Below are positions 34,661 through 49,900 of a stretch of 64,000 nt of DNA, in pieces. Source of the stretch: Umbelopsis ramanniana AG (Eukaryota; Mucoromycota; Umbelopsidomycetes; Umbelopsidales; Umbelopsidaceae); NCBI RefSeq assembly GCF_025399195.1, contig NW_026252101.1, positions 186,001 through 250,000 on the forward strand, given 5' to 3'. How positions within the stretch are numbered: position 1 is the first letter of the stretch; the number at the start of each line of letters is the position of its first letter. The notes under the pieces are model-generated. The model was not told the DNA's origin. It made no database searches and worked only from the letters and a program-made list of their open reading frames with translations. Made by a program: the position numbers and the translations under genes.

Positions 34661-37600
34661 TTACTGAGCTGTGGCAGAAAGCCCGCTAACGCTACCTCTT
34701 GGTTTCTGCAGGGGGATTAAGTTTAGTCAAACATAAACCTTTTTCATTGTTGTTATCTAATCAGATGCATTGACTTACGCCGTGATGTGGGACAGTATAC
34801 GTTTCGGTATGAACTTTGGAGGGCTCGGCTTTCTTGAAGTCTTCTAAAGTCTTGTATCTAGCAAGAATGCTGTTCAAACGCTCGTTTTCAGGCAACTTGC
34901 GCTTGTTCTTGTCCTTGCGGTAATACAAGTAAGCCCAGAACTTCTCAAGACCATACAAGTATCCATTGTCATAATCCTTGAGCGTCAACTCCATAAAGTC
35001 CTCGAAAATCTCGAGACGATACTTCTTCTCCAAGCCATAAGAGAAGAATCGGAACAGGCATTCCAAACCATATCTAAACAAGAATTTTTTTTTTCATGAA
35101 TACACATATTAAAAAACACAGGCATGATTGGGCCCTCCGTTGCTTACCTATAGTTTTGATTAGCATCCTCAACCGCTAAACGCTTGAATTCTCCATACAT
35201 GCGCTTGTTGAAGTGATCACGCAAAAAGTGGGACCAGAAACGGAATAAGGTGTTCATTTCTTGTGACTGACCAACACCAGCCTTCTTGCGCTCCTTAAGA
35301 GCCTTGGCATGGTATTTGTAGTACTTGTGCTGCATGAAACCATTTTCACGCAAAAGATCGTGACTGGGATGTTGGAAGTTAGGGAATGATTGAGCCATAT
35401 CAACCGAAGTAGATAAAATAGATTCGCCAGCAGTGTACATGGGAGATGTACCAGTGTAGCTGGAAGACAAGAGATCATTGGGGTTGTAGTGGTAAGGTTG
35501 ATCGCTGAGGACCCAACCGACGGCAGATTGAGCATGATATTGTCTAGAGTCCTTCTTGTTACCACTGGTAACAGCATTAGAACGAGGAAGCGATCCGGCG
35601 CTGGTACCATAGATGGCACTTTGAGGAAGTGATTCAGCTCGAACGGGATAGAATCGAGGTGCCTTCTTGCCAGTGCTGATAGGTGCCTGGGTGATCTTGG
35701 TGGAGGACATGTTGTTTCCGGTAAGAGATTGGCCACCATGGCCAGCAGCCTTGGCACTAGCACTAAGCTCAGCGAATTGGTCAGGATCCACGGTTTCGAC
35801 CTTAACGTTGTTGGCAGCATTGGTGGTGCTGGTTCGTGTCTTCTTCTTGTGAAGGTCATCCTCATAATGGTACAATCCTTCATTAATCATATCGGAGATC
35901 TCGTCGTTCATCTTGGATCGTTCGAACGACACATGGCTCTTGTCACGCTTGCGTTGAGTAACAATCATGATACGAGCGACCATGTCATCATCAATGTCGA
36001 TGGAATCCTCATCATCGTCAGAATCTTCATCAGAAAGATAGTACTTCTTGACGGTACCTTCACGCGCATTATCGCCCCAGTCTTCTTCGAATTCGAACAA
36101 TTCATCGTCCTCGCCTCCAGCTGGTTGAGCCTTTGCCGATGCAGAGTTCGGTGCACGGCCGTTGCCGTTCAATTGAGGTTGTGGTCTCTTAGGGTTGGGA
36201 GAGTGATGGGTGTTACCAGCCAAGGCAGCAAGTGATGGGGCAGGCTTGGTAGCAACCTTGGATGCTACTTCAGCAATGGTAGGCTTTGGCTGCTCACTGG
36301 CAGGCTCAGCAGGAGCCTCCTTGGCAGCAGGTGCGGCGGGAGCGGTGGCGGCTTCCTGCTCCTGGGGCTTATCAGCAGCCAAAAGCCAGAAGTCCCAGCC
36401 TTCTCTCTTGCGAACTTTGTCGTCCAAAACTTCTACCAATTCGCTCTGAGCAAGAGCTTCTTTGATGAGATCCATATCGGTTGTAAGATTCTTGACCCGG
36501 TTGAAGTTTGCAACAAGTGTTATATCGACGTAACCTTGATCATTCATCTAGACAACATGGAAATTTTTTTCAAATTAGTCTAATTTGTCTCCCATCCTGA
36601 AAATGGTTATCTCCAAATCCATACCTGTTTGCGCAAAAAGATATCTTTGCAAAGGTTATCAATGCTGAAGTAGTATTCACTAAGAAGACGAAATAGTTAA
36701 TATTACTGGTCACTCAATGCCTGCACAAAGAAAAAAAAAATTTTTTTTTGAAAAGTAATTCACTTACAGTTGTTGAAGAAGGAAAGCTTTGAGAGTCTCA
36801 GCGTCGACATTAACATATCCAGGCTTAGGGCGTCCATTGACATAAGGAGCACCAGTGGAAGTCTGACTGTAGCCACCACGGCCACGGCCACGACCACGAG
36901 TAGCACCACGGCCTCGGTAAGCACCTCGCTGAGCATGAGCCTCCAATGCTCCATTGGCTTCACCACTGGCTTTGTTAGCAGGCGACTGAGATAATTTGCC
37001 TTCTGAAGTGGCAGCATTTGACTTGTCTTGAGTGCTAGACTTGGATTCTATTGATGCGTTATCCTTTTGAGCACGGTGTGATTTCTTCTTGTTCTCACTG
37101 TCACTGCGACGACGGTTTGACCGAGATGAACGGCTTCCGGGAACGGGAGTGGTATGAGTAATGGTGGGAGTTATAGCGGTCCATTGTCCCTTGCCTATGT
37201 GAATAAAGAGGTTAGTCAGCATATGTATCCTATTGCAAGGCTGGGTAGATATCTCTGTCAATAGACTGTGGTAACATTTACCTCTTGGGGGACGCTTTTC
37301 CTTCTTTTCGGCGGATTCTACTGGCAATTCCTTAGCCTCACTTGGAGCAGGCCAGGAAGTTGAATCTTGTAAAGATGGAATGTCAGTGGGCTTCTTTGAC
37401 TTTTTTGATTTCTTGGCTGCAGCCTCTGTTCAAATGATACGGAAAACAAAAAAATTGGGTCGAAGGTAACCAACATTGTTAGGAACACTGCATAACTGGG
37501 TGACACATGGTCTTGAGAAAAGCTATGGGCCCCACAAACAAGTGTGTGGAAATCCGCTTCTCATAGTAATTTACCTTCTTGAGATTGCTCGACTTTTTCA

Positions 37601-37809
37601 GTTGTATTTGATGGAGCATCTTCGTTGCTGGGAGAGCTGGTCTTTCTAACCTGCCAAACATTGACGGAAGGAATAGGTGCAAGAATCTTTTGCTTCTCGG
37701 CGGATGTATCTTCAGGCTGGACAGCATCGGTGGAGGCGGCGCCAGCTTCTACCTTTTCGACGTTCTGCTTTTGCTGCTCGGGCGTCACCTCTGTGGAGCT
37801 GCTGGACAT
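34661..37809 (-). CDS. La-related protein, LARP1-like (La module plus DM15 repeats)
   Basis: Seven exons on the minus strand (37809-37575, 37425-37282, 37194-36768, 36679-36625, 36547-35148, 35073-34779, 34705-34661) encode 866 residues. LARP1 proteins bind mRNAs, including terminal-oligopyrimidine messages, to control stability and translation. The N terminus is low-complexity with an RG-rich patch ([15 protein letters not shown], about residues 250-265). The La motif follows (about 290-375): [42 protein letters not shown] long disordered region leads to the C-terminal DM15 repeats: [56 protein letters not shown] and [18 protein letters not shown]. The DM15 region sets it apart from yeast Sro9/Slf1, which have only the La motif. 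The final exon is 15 codons. Confidence 0.93.
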
Positions 37810-38227
37810 GACGGACAGTGAAGGGTGTGCTACTATAGAAGTCGAAACGAATGAGCTGGTTGGAAAAAAGTTTGTAAATCTCGACGTGTGAAACTTGGGT
37901 CGAGCGTAGACAATGAATTTACGAACTTTGAGTTTTTGAAAAGTTAGAATGTGGAAAATGCACTACTTTTCTTGTTGGACCACAAGCGAAATCTTGCCAA
38001 AAACACTTTTTCCCCAGTCTCTTTCTTTTTGCTTTGGGTGGCTTGTTGAAAAAATTGGATTGCCCGAATTGGCACCCATAGAGCAGTCACAGGTAAAAAA
38101 ATTGAGCTCCCCAGCCAAAACCAATTTCTACCAAGAAGAGGATGTTTCATTGTGTTCATAACGGTTGTATTTTTTGTACATTACTAGCTACTCTCCTCCA
38201 TCTATAAACGAATTATCTGCCCAAAGT
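37810..38227. other. intergenic: LARP1-like promoter and TRAP1 3' flank
   Basis: About 420 bp between two minus-strand genes. No gene or clear motif was seen. Confidence 0.45.
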
Positions 38228-40918
38228 CTAGTCTAATTTGACCTTCTTATCTTGATGAACAACATTTTCAATGCTGAACTCGAGAAGCTTATTGAGTCGA
38301 GTGACCATAGAGCGTGGGTCGTCTAGAACACCAGCTGCACAAAGAGCATTATCGTAGATTTGCTCAGTCACCATCTTGGCCAACTCTGGCTTCTCATTAC
38401 GAACCTTGAACAGTCCCTTCAAAACAGCGTGGTCGGGATTGATCTCTAGACGAGTAGGTTGTGCTTCCGGTTCTTCCATCTTAGCCGAACCTTGCATCAT
38501 TTGCATCATACGACGCATTGCAGGGCTTTCGTGCTCCAAAACTTGAAAAAACAGTACATTGTCAATGACATCGCTTATAAACGGCTATTCAATGGAATTT
38601 TGCTGTATGTGAAAAGAAAATACTTACCAACTGCGGGATAGTTCACAAGGCGGCGTGACACATCCACCTGTTTAACAACGTTGTTACCGAGGGTTTCTTG
38701 AATGTACTTGGCCAATTCCTTGGCATCCGTCTCAGAGAGCTGCCCACCACTAGTGGTGTCGTTTGTGCTCAGGCTGAGGAGAGGGTCATCAGCAGCTTCG
38801 GCAGAGTCGGCAGCCACCAAATCAAGACCTTGGAATTCGCGAAGATGGTTTACAACGAATTCATCCACAGTATCGTACAAGTACAAAACTTCAATGCCAT
38901 TCTTCTTGAAAGCTTCGAAGTAGGGACTTTCTTCCGCAAACTTGCGCTTAGGTGTCAGCAAGTAGTAAATGCGCTTTTGATCCTCCTTCTTGCGATCAGC
39001 ATACTCCTTCAGACTGATCATTTCATTGTCCTTGGTAGCTGAAGTTTCGAATCGGAGAAGCTTGGCAATATCCTTCTTATACATGGCGTCAGTGCATACT
39101 CCTTCCTTGATGAATTGACCAAAGTCCAAGAAGAAATCGTTGTAGCGCTTGGTATCACGCTTGGCTTCGCTTTCCAGCCACTTGATGACACGAGAAGTCA
39201 TAACAGTACGAAGTCGGGAAAGGATATTATCTTGAAGCAACTCGCGAGAGACGTTCAAGGGGATATCCTCAGAATCGACGACACCCTTGACAAATCGAAG
39301 CCAGTCGGGCAAAAGTCCCTTAGACTTGGGTTGAATCAATACCTTGCGAGAGTAAAGTGACACACCAGGCTCCTGACGCTGACCAATGATTTCCATATGT
39401 CTCTCAGGAACATAGAGAATAGAAGAAATGGTGATGGGAGCGTCAGTCTTGTAATGAAGAGTATATTGTGGCTCATCCCAAGCACTGGCAATGAATCGAT
39501 AAAACTCCTTATGTTGATCAGCGGTCACGCTGTTCTTTTCCTTGGTCCACAACGGCTCGACAGTATTGACCTTTCCGCCGTTGAGGTAAATAGGGAAGCC
39601 TACAAAGCTAGATGTAACAAAAAAAAATTGTCAGTAATTATAGCGCATGAGGATGAGAAGTCAGGGAGTCGAAGTACATACTTGGAATACTTCTTGATGA
39701 TAGAATCAACTTCGATTTTGGAAGAAAACTGCTTGCAATCGTCACGAAGTTCGATGACAATTTTCGTACCGACAGCGACATTATCGGCCTCTGCAAGTGA
39801 GTACGAACCTTGTCCATCAGTTGTCCAGCAGTAGCCTTTGGAGTCAGGTTTGGCAGAGCGAGTATAAACCTTGATCTTGTTACCAACCATGAACTGTTGC
39901 ACGAGATTAGATATAAGGTACCAAATTGTGTTACGAACAAAAACGACCACCACTTACAGTAGAATAGAAACCAACACCAAATTGTCCAATGATGTTTTCC
40001 TTGGATCCGCTTCCATCCTTGTCAAGCTTTTCGAGGAAAGCCTTAGATCCAGAGCGGGCAATGGTTCCCAAATTGTCATTAATTTCCTCTTCCGTCATAC
40101 CGATACCATAATCCTATTGACGAGGTCATTATAGATGTCAATTGAATGCATTTCCAAGCCAAGCACAACATACCTGGATGATAAATTGCTTTTTGCTCTG
40201 GTCAACAGAGATGTGGATTTCCAAAGGCTTTCCGGAATCCAATCCTTGATCCATCATCTGGCTGTGACGAAGCTTCTCCAAGGCATCGGCTGCGTTAGAT
40301 ACAAGCTCACTAGAGAAATAAATGTCAATTTCACATATATTGTGGTTTAACTCTGTATGATGTATGTTGCCTCGCTTACCGAACAAAGATCTACCAAAAC
40401 AAGCATCTCAGTTAGTTTATCTGTCAGCACGTAATACTAATAAACAGGACATCACTCACCTCCTTTTCGGAATACAAAGAGTTGGCGACAATACTAAGTA
40501 GCTTCTTTGTTTCGGTTTTGAACTCATGCACTTCTTCCTTTCCAGTTACAACCTCGTTTTCCTCAATGAGATCCTCCTTTTCCTGCAAATTGAGCGGGCC
40601 ATCAATAAGCTGTCAACGTACAACTTGAGTCATTATATACTTACATTGATAACATCCGTGGAGTAGCCTGCTCTCTGCCATCCAAATTTGGATCCTAGTG
40701 GAATGGTTGCGGCTTCAACCAAAGACTTTTGGACCAGGGCTGAAGCACTCTGAAAGTCGTCATGACCAAGTTAGTTTCATTCAATGACTCTATGTAAAAC
40801 GCAATACATATGAACAATACAATACCTTGATGCTTCCGGCAGTGAAAGACCCGGCCAATGCCTGTCTGGAACGAGCTGCGGCCAAGCTAATCGAGGATCG
40901 AGTAACAATTTTTAGCAT
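38228..40918 (-). CDS. TRAP1: mitochondrial Hsp90 chaperone (TRAP1)
   Basis: Nine exons on the minus strand (40918-40826, 40749-40645, 40582-40460, 40390-40380, 40309-40174, 40113-39958, 39893-39682, 39607-38628, 38541-38228) encode 709 residues; human TRAP1 has 704. It is an ATP-driven dimeric chaperone of the matrix. The start [21 protein letters not shown] is an Arg/Ser-rich mitochondrial presequence. GHKL ATPase motifs follow: [14 protein letters not shown] (ATP/Mg Asn and Asp), [10 protein letters not shown], and GQFGVGFYS. The middle domain has [10 protein letters not shown] with its catalytic Arg. The C-terminal dimerisation domain ends without MEEVD, as expected for an organellar Hsp90. 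Exon 4 is only 11 nt and encodes IFVR up to the split Arg codon before ELVSNAAD. Confidence 0.95.
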
Positions 40919-41060
40919 TTATGAGTCAAGGAACAAAGGGCAACCTAAGCCACTAAGATGTGTCAATTATCTGCGCGGAGTTAGAATGTCCCGATAAAAC
41001 TGGTAGAAAATTTAGGTGGTGCCTTCAAGTTGATTTCCTCGAAATTCTGAACCAATCATT
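40919..41060. promoter_or_regulatory. shared divergent promoter, TRAP1 / histidyl-tRNA synthetase
   Basis: The start codons are only 142 bp apart. A CCAAT pentamer occurs about 10 bp before the HisRS ATG. No canonical heat-shock element was found. An in-frame TGA at 41031 rules out an upstream AUG extension of HisRS in this segment. Confidence 0.6.
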
Positions 41061-43191
<2,131 letters not shown>

Positions 43192-43717
43192 ATAATGAAA
43201 TTGAAATTAGAGCATTATCCAAATCTAAGCGTCCACGGTGACATTTGGTTTTCAAATTTTCACAATATAATCAATAAAAGAACACAAATAAAGAAAAATA
43301 TATTCATAATGTTTGGAGCTGTGTGGTCGGGGTTAATTTAAGTTTCGATAAGTTGTACTTTTGTTTCTTTTGAAATAATACGAACTTCTCCATAGCAGTC
43401 ATAGCTTTATTTTCAAATTCATTTGAAAAGGGAGGAGCTGAATAGACAACGATTTAATATCATCCCTACGACGATAAAATATGTATTTTGTCTAGTTCTT
43501 GGTCCAAAAATTGTTTGAGCAACCTTACAAAAAGCTGGTGACTTTCGCGATAATGGAAGTAATTATCACTACGAAGTTCCAAAAGGAAGTATACACGTGA
43601 CATATTACGACAGAATTAAATTTTATGATCTGATGACCTCATGAAGAATTGATCTGCACCACAGCATGCCCTTTATGCGGTCGGTCTGAACTTCGACGCA
43701 ATTTTGTTGCAGTGATC
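43192..43717. other. intergenic: HisRS 3' flank and HAP3 promoter
   Basis: About 525 bp with a candidate AATAAA at 43273-43278 for HisRS. Otherwise A/T-rich, with no gene recognised. Confidence 0.5.
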
Positions 43718-44347
43718 ATGTCAGGTTCTGGAAATCCTTCTGGTGATGAAAATGATCTAGATCTCAAAGAGCAGGACCGCTTCCTTCCAATTGCGAAGTA
43801 AGTATATCGGATGAAGTCTAGTACCTACAAGAATAGCTATCGAACACTGTTTCTGATCGACAAGCGGCATTAGTGCGGGAAAGAATGAAAAACCTAAGAA
43901 CACGATTCCATTCTATTAAACACGACCCTGTGCTCTTCTATTATAGTGTTGCGCGTATCATGAAGAAGACGCTGCCAGAAAACGCCAAAATCGCTAAAGA
44001 AGCCAAAGAATGTGTCCAAGAGTGCGTCTCTGAGTTCATATCATTTATCACCAGCGAAGCAAGTGACCGATGTCAGCAGGAAAAACGAAAGACGATCAAC
44101 GGAGAGGATATTCTTTGGGCTATGCAGTCTCTTGGATTTGAGAACTATGCTGAAGCATTGAAAATCTATCTTGCCAAATATCGGGAGGTACGTATCGGAA
44201 CACGCTCGTCTGACGTGTCAAGCGGCGTTTTATCCCTCTTAACTAATTGAACCATTTGCTTTCTGCGCGTGTATCTCCCATATTCATCAGACCACCAAAA
44301 TCGAAAGAACATCCAACCCTACCAACCCTGTGTTACCAGAGCACTAA
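43718..44347 (+). CDS. HAP3: CCAAT-binding factor subunit HAP3 / NF-YB
   Basis: Three exons (43718-43797, 43947-44187, 44291-44347) encode 125 residues. The protein is the histone-fold NF-YB subunit that dimerises with NF-YC (HAP5) and then binds NF-YA (HAP2) on CCAAT boxes. The family core is nearly complete: [59 protein letters not shown], and [20 protein letters not shown]. The tail is short ([13 protein letters not shown]). The first intron is 149 bp, and its splice joins the conserved LPIAN-VARIMK block through a split Asn codon. A longer unspliced frame that begins inside this intron was not used. Confidence 0.95.
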
Positions 44348-45294
44348 TATTAAGATCATTCCAGACGGTGTTATAATTTCTTGAGAACAGCTACCTGTGA
44401 AAACAGACTATAGTTCTGACCGAATAAACTGTATAAAGCAAGCTATCCATTATGACATATCCTTTAAAGTGGTAATTGAATGGAAGATGGGGGTTTCAAC
44501 ATTGCCAAATGAAAATATTCTACGATGCGATAAGGTACCGATGCGTCGTGATTCGCAGTAAACCGAAATATGATATCACGCTGTTGCATTTGGCTCAATA
44601 TGGACAGTAGACTTCAGACGTTTTTGCGTGATTCTAATCTCGACGACCTGTGGTCGTACCTTTTTTATCGTCGTTGCAACTTTCGTCCCGGCGAATTTCG
44701 TCCCCACCATAATTTAACCCAGGAGATTCTGACTATCAAATGGACCTAAAGCATTAGAAGCACATTTTCTGGTTAGCACATTTTTGGGCAGGTTGTCTAA
44801 TATGAATTATGCCAACTATGTCCATTTGTGTGACCTTCATAGCTCATTTGTAGCTCTCTCCACTCTCCTCGATAATTATATATTGAACCTTCTTCTTTTC
44901 AGCGAGATGGTTTAAAATGCAATACCTAAAAGAAAATGGCGTGTGAAATTTGAAAGCCAGACAATAGAATAATTGTGAGTTTCGAGTGTGATGGACGCAA
45001 GGAAAGTCATTGATTTTCTTATCATTCATATTGTTTTTGGATCTTACATTATGTTTCTTGCTATAAACTTAGTGCCTGCATGGTACTTCTCAGGGACCGC
45101 CGAAGGTTTGCTTCTAATTGCGAGACAGTCTCTTGTCCTGGCGCGTCGAATTCATCAAGGAGTTAATCTTCCGCTGCGACTTTACGCTTGTTTCACCATA
45201 AAGACGACAGAGTATTAAGAGGAGCCATTTCACCCCTCGAGATTTGGATTATCTTTTTTCTTTCCACTCTACCTCGCAATCTTTACATATAGAA
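44348..45294. other. intergenic: HAP3 3' flank and subtilase promoter
   Basis: About 950 bp. A 75-codon plus-strand frame from an ATG at 44991 to 45218 has one hydrophobic stretch (LIIHIVFGSYIMFLAINLV). It lies just before the subtilase and has no family match, so it is not called as a gene. Confidence 0.4.
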
Positions 45295-46767
45295 ATGAGA
45301 TTCGTAGGTGTAATAGGCCTCTTGTCATTGGTTGCGATGCATGCTCAAGCTCAGCTGGTCACCCGCGAACCGACCCACATCATTAAGTTCAAAGGTCAAG
45401 CAAACCTCAATCAGGAAGCTGGTAAGCTACAACTTGATTTCAGAAGCTACAGTAACCACCCATTTGATAATTTTAACCATACTTTTTGTTAGCTGCCCGA
45501 TACTTTACGACCCAATTCAAGGAGTTTGTTGCTGGGGCTGTTATGGAAGATCACATTGTGAGCTCCAGCTTCGATACCGCATCTCTCTCCATGATTGATT
45601 TGAGCAAAGAATTCCATGCTGTTTCTGGTGTTTTCCACGAAAGATTTGCTCAATACCTAGGTCAACGCAATGACATTGAGTATGTCGAACACAATCAAAT
45701 CTACAAGGCTGTGCGAGCGCTACCACCGGTACAACGTCCCGATCTGAGAAGGCGAAGTGTAGAACATTATCAAACTCAAAGCTGGGGCTTAGCTCGTGTC
45801 TTCCATCGAGAGAACACAGACTTGAAGGAATATGAGGCGGACAATAGCAATGGGTAAGTCTTGGCATTTTCTTTGATATAACATGAAAGTCATCGCTCTA
45901 AAACATTTCCATCAAACCAAAAAGTGAGGGAGTCACGGTATACGTTCTCGATTCTGGCATCCATGCTAGCCATGAGGACTTTGAAGGAAGAGCCTCCAGT
46001 GCTGCCAATTTTGTCTCCAATGAAGACGACGACGATTATGCTGGACATGGTACAGTAGACTTTCGCTTATAAGCGCTCATGTTATTTAAAATTTTGGTTC
46101 ATTCATACTTATACATTTTCAAACAGGTACGCATGTTGCGGGTACTATTGCTGGTAAAACATATGGTGTCGCCAAAAAAGCTACGATCAAGTCAGTCAAA
46201 ATCTTGGACAAGCATGGGGATGGAACCACTGCGGGATTATTGAAGGCTCTAGCTTACGTTGCTTCGCATGCTACTCCTGGTAAATCGGTCATCAACTTGT
46301 CCTTAAGCGGACCAAAGTCACAATTAGTGGAAGATGCCATCAAAGAAACAGCCAAGAATCACAATGTCCCAATGTTCGTATCTGCCGGTAACACTGGAGA
46401 CGATGCATGCAAGTACCTCCCGGCCGCCAGTAGCCATGTCTTCACTGTTGGAGCAACTGACGAAAAGGATATCATTGCTTACTATTCTTCTGTTGGCGAG
46501 TGTGTTCGTATGTACGCTCCAGGGTCAGGCATCATAAGCGCTTGGATGGGTGACAACAGTGCTACCATGAAATTGGACGGAACTAGTATGGCCAACCCGC
46601 ATGTTGCTGGAATAGCTGCAGCCCTGTTGTCAAAGGAAAAATATTCCGACATAGAACAACTGTATGCAGACTTGGAAAGCAGAGGCACAAAAGATATATT
46701 GCAAATGTCAGCTAGCTTCAGCAGTAATAATTTGCCATTCAAAAACGTAATGGCTTACGCTGGATAA
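45295..46767 (+). CDS. secreted subtilisin-like serine protease (S8, proteinase K type)
   Basis: Four exons (45295-45421, 45493-45853, 45925-46049, 46127-46767) encode 417 residues. Residues 1-20 are a signal peptide (MRFVGVIGLLSLVAMHAQAQ). An inhibitor I9-type propeptide follows to about residue 130 and ends near the block YVEHNQIYKAVRALPP. The catalytic domain has the Asp in TVYVLDSGIHASHEDF, the His in GHGTHVAGTIAG, the oxyanion Asn in FVSAGNTGDDA, and the Ser in LDGTSMANPHVAG. The third intron falls inside the GHG-T motif. It is probably secreted or vacuolar and activated by propeptide removal. The upstream frame lacks another ATG, supporting this start. It converges with the Scc2-like gene. 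Confidence 0.94.
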
Positions 46768-46961
46768 TTGAAAACCATGCATCTCTTCATCGTTGTTTTT
46801 TATGTATATATTTCTATCCTTGTTTGCTGGCCTTTCATTCCCATCTTTCAATTCATTATATCACGCAATATTTACATAAAAAGTACTGAGAAGGGCTACA
46901 GCAATGAATATCAATACTGGGCAATATAATGCGAAAGTCTACTGCAGCTATTTATTCTGTT

Positions 46962-49900
46962 TCACATGCGTCGTTTTTTGCACCGCCTTTCGAGTCCTTT
47001 GCGCCCTTGTAAGCTACTCAATGAGGAGATTGGATGGCCTTTATGTGGTTTACTACCATCCCCTATAGCGTTACTACTATATAAAGACATTGCACGATCA
47101 AACAGTTCTTGGCACCATCTCCCATTGCATGCATCTTCCACGTCAGCGAGTACAACCTTCATCAAGTCTTGCGGCGATGTTGAAATGTGCTTGTGGTCAT
47201 ATAACTGATGTTCCTTGACAGAGGCATTGCTTTTTTCTACCAAGGGATTGAGCTGTAAGGAGCTTCGGATGATTTTCAACAAAAGGCCCATCGTTTTGAT
47301 ATTAAAAAATTTGACCGACTCTTCGTCGTCGAATACAATCGTGGTCTCGATGGCAATTTCCGTCTCCAGTTCACAAATTCTTTGTTCAGTAAAAGCGAGG
47401 ACTGATTTTATCTCTTCGACTCTTATGTACTCAATACTAATGACACTGTTGGCCAAATAGATGCATTGATGAAGATGATGCTGTCGTTGGTATGAAAAAT
47501 TATCACCACTTGTGACAATGAGTAATCAACAAATGGAAAGAAAACTTACTAGTTTCTCGCTATAGTCAGAATGATACTGTTCACTCCAGTCAAATAGGCA
47601 TATCATAGCATTCATAAACCTATGAAAACCATTTCTACTCTTACGATAATAGGATACGATATGGTCAAAGTGAGAGCGGTCTGATTTTTGTTTCTCTATA
47701 TGTGGTAATGGATTGAGTCTTTTCGAGAGAAACTTTGAATTCAGCCTTTTTTCTGTCAGCTTACCTGGCTTCAACGGCAAATATCTCATTTTTGCATGAT
47801 AGTTACAAATCAACTTGATTATTTCAGTCTCTCTGTTGTGTAGCAAACTTGCGTTCCGTGCTAACAAATATTCTAGGAGACAGGAGGACCTTCTTGAAAT
47901 TGGTACGAATGTACTTGTGCTGAGGGGTACAATAGATGGAAGACACTAATAAAGGACCCTTTGACATTAACTTCTTTGCCCTCGAGGACAGATGGTGATT
48001 CTCAATCAAATGAATACTTGCCATTGACGGTGGAACTATCCCCTGTTTTACGATTTCTGTCATGACGCTCACTACAGCTGTTTGCATATAGATGTCGTTG
48101 ACCAGGACTAAATCTGTAATATTTTTGAAATGCGCTTGGACAATGGCAGAAACAGAACTACAAAGCAAATTCCTGTGAGCTTGAAGACTTGCAGCAATAA
48201 CAAAATATTGTTTCTTACTTGTGTTTGCTATTTTCTAGGGCTGGTGCGCTCCATTTGGTGAAGTGTTCAGTTTGCTGTAATTCCTCATTGTCGTTCTCAT
48301 ATTCCTTTAGCAGAAGTTTCTTAAGTACATACAACAACTCAATTTTGAGCTCATTACTGGCTGTGTTAATCATGTTATCGAACAGCTGCAGAATGGGCTG
48401 ACTTGTTAATAAATCAGGTCTGGCGTAAAGAAGAATGCCTATAATTTTTGTGTCAGCAAGTAGGCGTACAAGTAATCTGATAGAATGTATGAGCAACCTA
48501 AACAGCGAATAGCGGATTTTCCAATTATGTCGATATCTCTCTGACTTGATTCATTTCGAATTGACCAGCGAACAACATAAAGCATTTCCTTGACAACATT
48601 TAAAAGATGTATCTGACGATAATGAGGCAAATTTAAGCTTGCAATAGAATACTTCAATTTGAAATATCATATTCCTCACGTTGGATTCTTCGTCTACAAA
48701 CCTATCAGCTACCAATTCATTTAAAAGTAAGAACTCTCTCAATAATTAATCTCACATACGTTTTCTTTCACCTCCGCTTTCTCGTCTATAGGAGTTGCAG
48801 GCACATATTGCTGATGTTACAGACAGAATGACGATATCATGAGCATGCATCGAAATTTCCTTGCCGTGCACGAGATGAATCAGTTTAGCTGAAAGTAATT
48901 TATATTAGACATTGATTGTGATTCCGTAAATGCAAAGTAATAACTCACTTAATGCAGTTTTTGAAACTTTGATTGACTTGCTACTGTCAATTAAACATAA
49001 ACAGTTGACAGACTTTTCTAAAGCCTGCAATGAAAAGAATTTAATAATCATGAGAAGATAGGGGTGGCAATCTAATGTAATTACCCTGTATGACAGTGGC
49101 TTCCGAATCATGTTGGAAATCAACCGTTTAAGTTCCTCCATAATGCTCTTGTGTTGCAAGAACTTCTTCCAGCTTACAGCCTCCAGTATAGTCAGTATGC
49201 AGAAAGTCTTCTTCTATCACGGATGATTAACTAAACAAGTTATCTAATTTGGCGCATAGTGTGAAGCCTACTAACCTCCTCGCAAGTATCTACACTGGAA
49301 GACATCAAATGAATGTCTGCGATGGTGATAGCTTCAGGTTGGATTTTGATAATATCACTTATGATGTAGCCGAGAATATTGAATAGATTGCCATTAGGGT
49401 TTCCAGGTGTGTCTGTGGCAATATATTGGTGTAATAAAGTCGATGCTAAATCTCGTGCCAGATGAATTTCACTGGATGATGGGACCAAGCCGTCTTTGCA
49501 CTTGCAATCAATCCGTGAGTTCTATAATAAATGATGTTGAATTGCATTCCCTAATTATATTACCTGAACATAGAGCTGTCTCATGATTTCGACATGGCCA
49601 CCATTGTACAAGGACTCCGTTGTCAACAGCAGTAATTCCGCCCTTTCTATAGCGACCATTTGACAGAAGTCATCTCCAAATAAGAAGTCCCTCGCTGCTT
49701 TTACTGCAGCATTACTCACGGCCTGTTCAAGGTCCACTGTGGCCATCATTATTGCACTCAGGATTTTGACTCGGGATGTTTGATTTTCGCTATATGTATA
49801 TAACTTTGATAGCAGCTGAACAGATTTCTTTCGAACAGCAGAGCCGACATCCTAAATAAATAGAATGGTAAATATATTTGCTTAATGGACTGTTTCAGAA

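Noticed and set aside
35254-35883. 209-codon second frame within the LARP1-like gene
   Set aside because: It is an out-of-frame shadow of the main 1.4-kb exon, without motifs.
44991-45218. 75-codon ORF with one hydrophobic stretch before the subtilase
   Set aside because: No family match and it lies in the expected promoter of the next gene.
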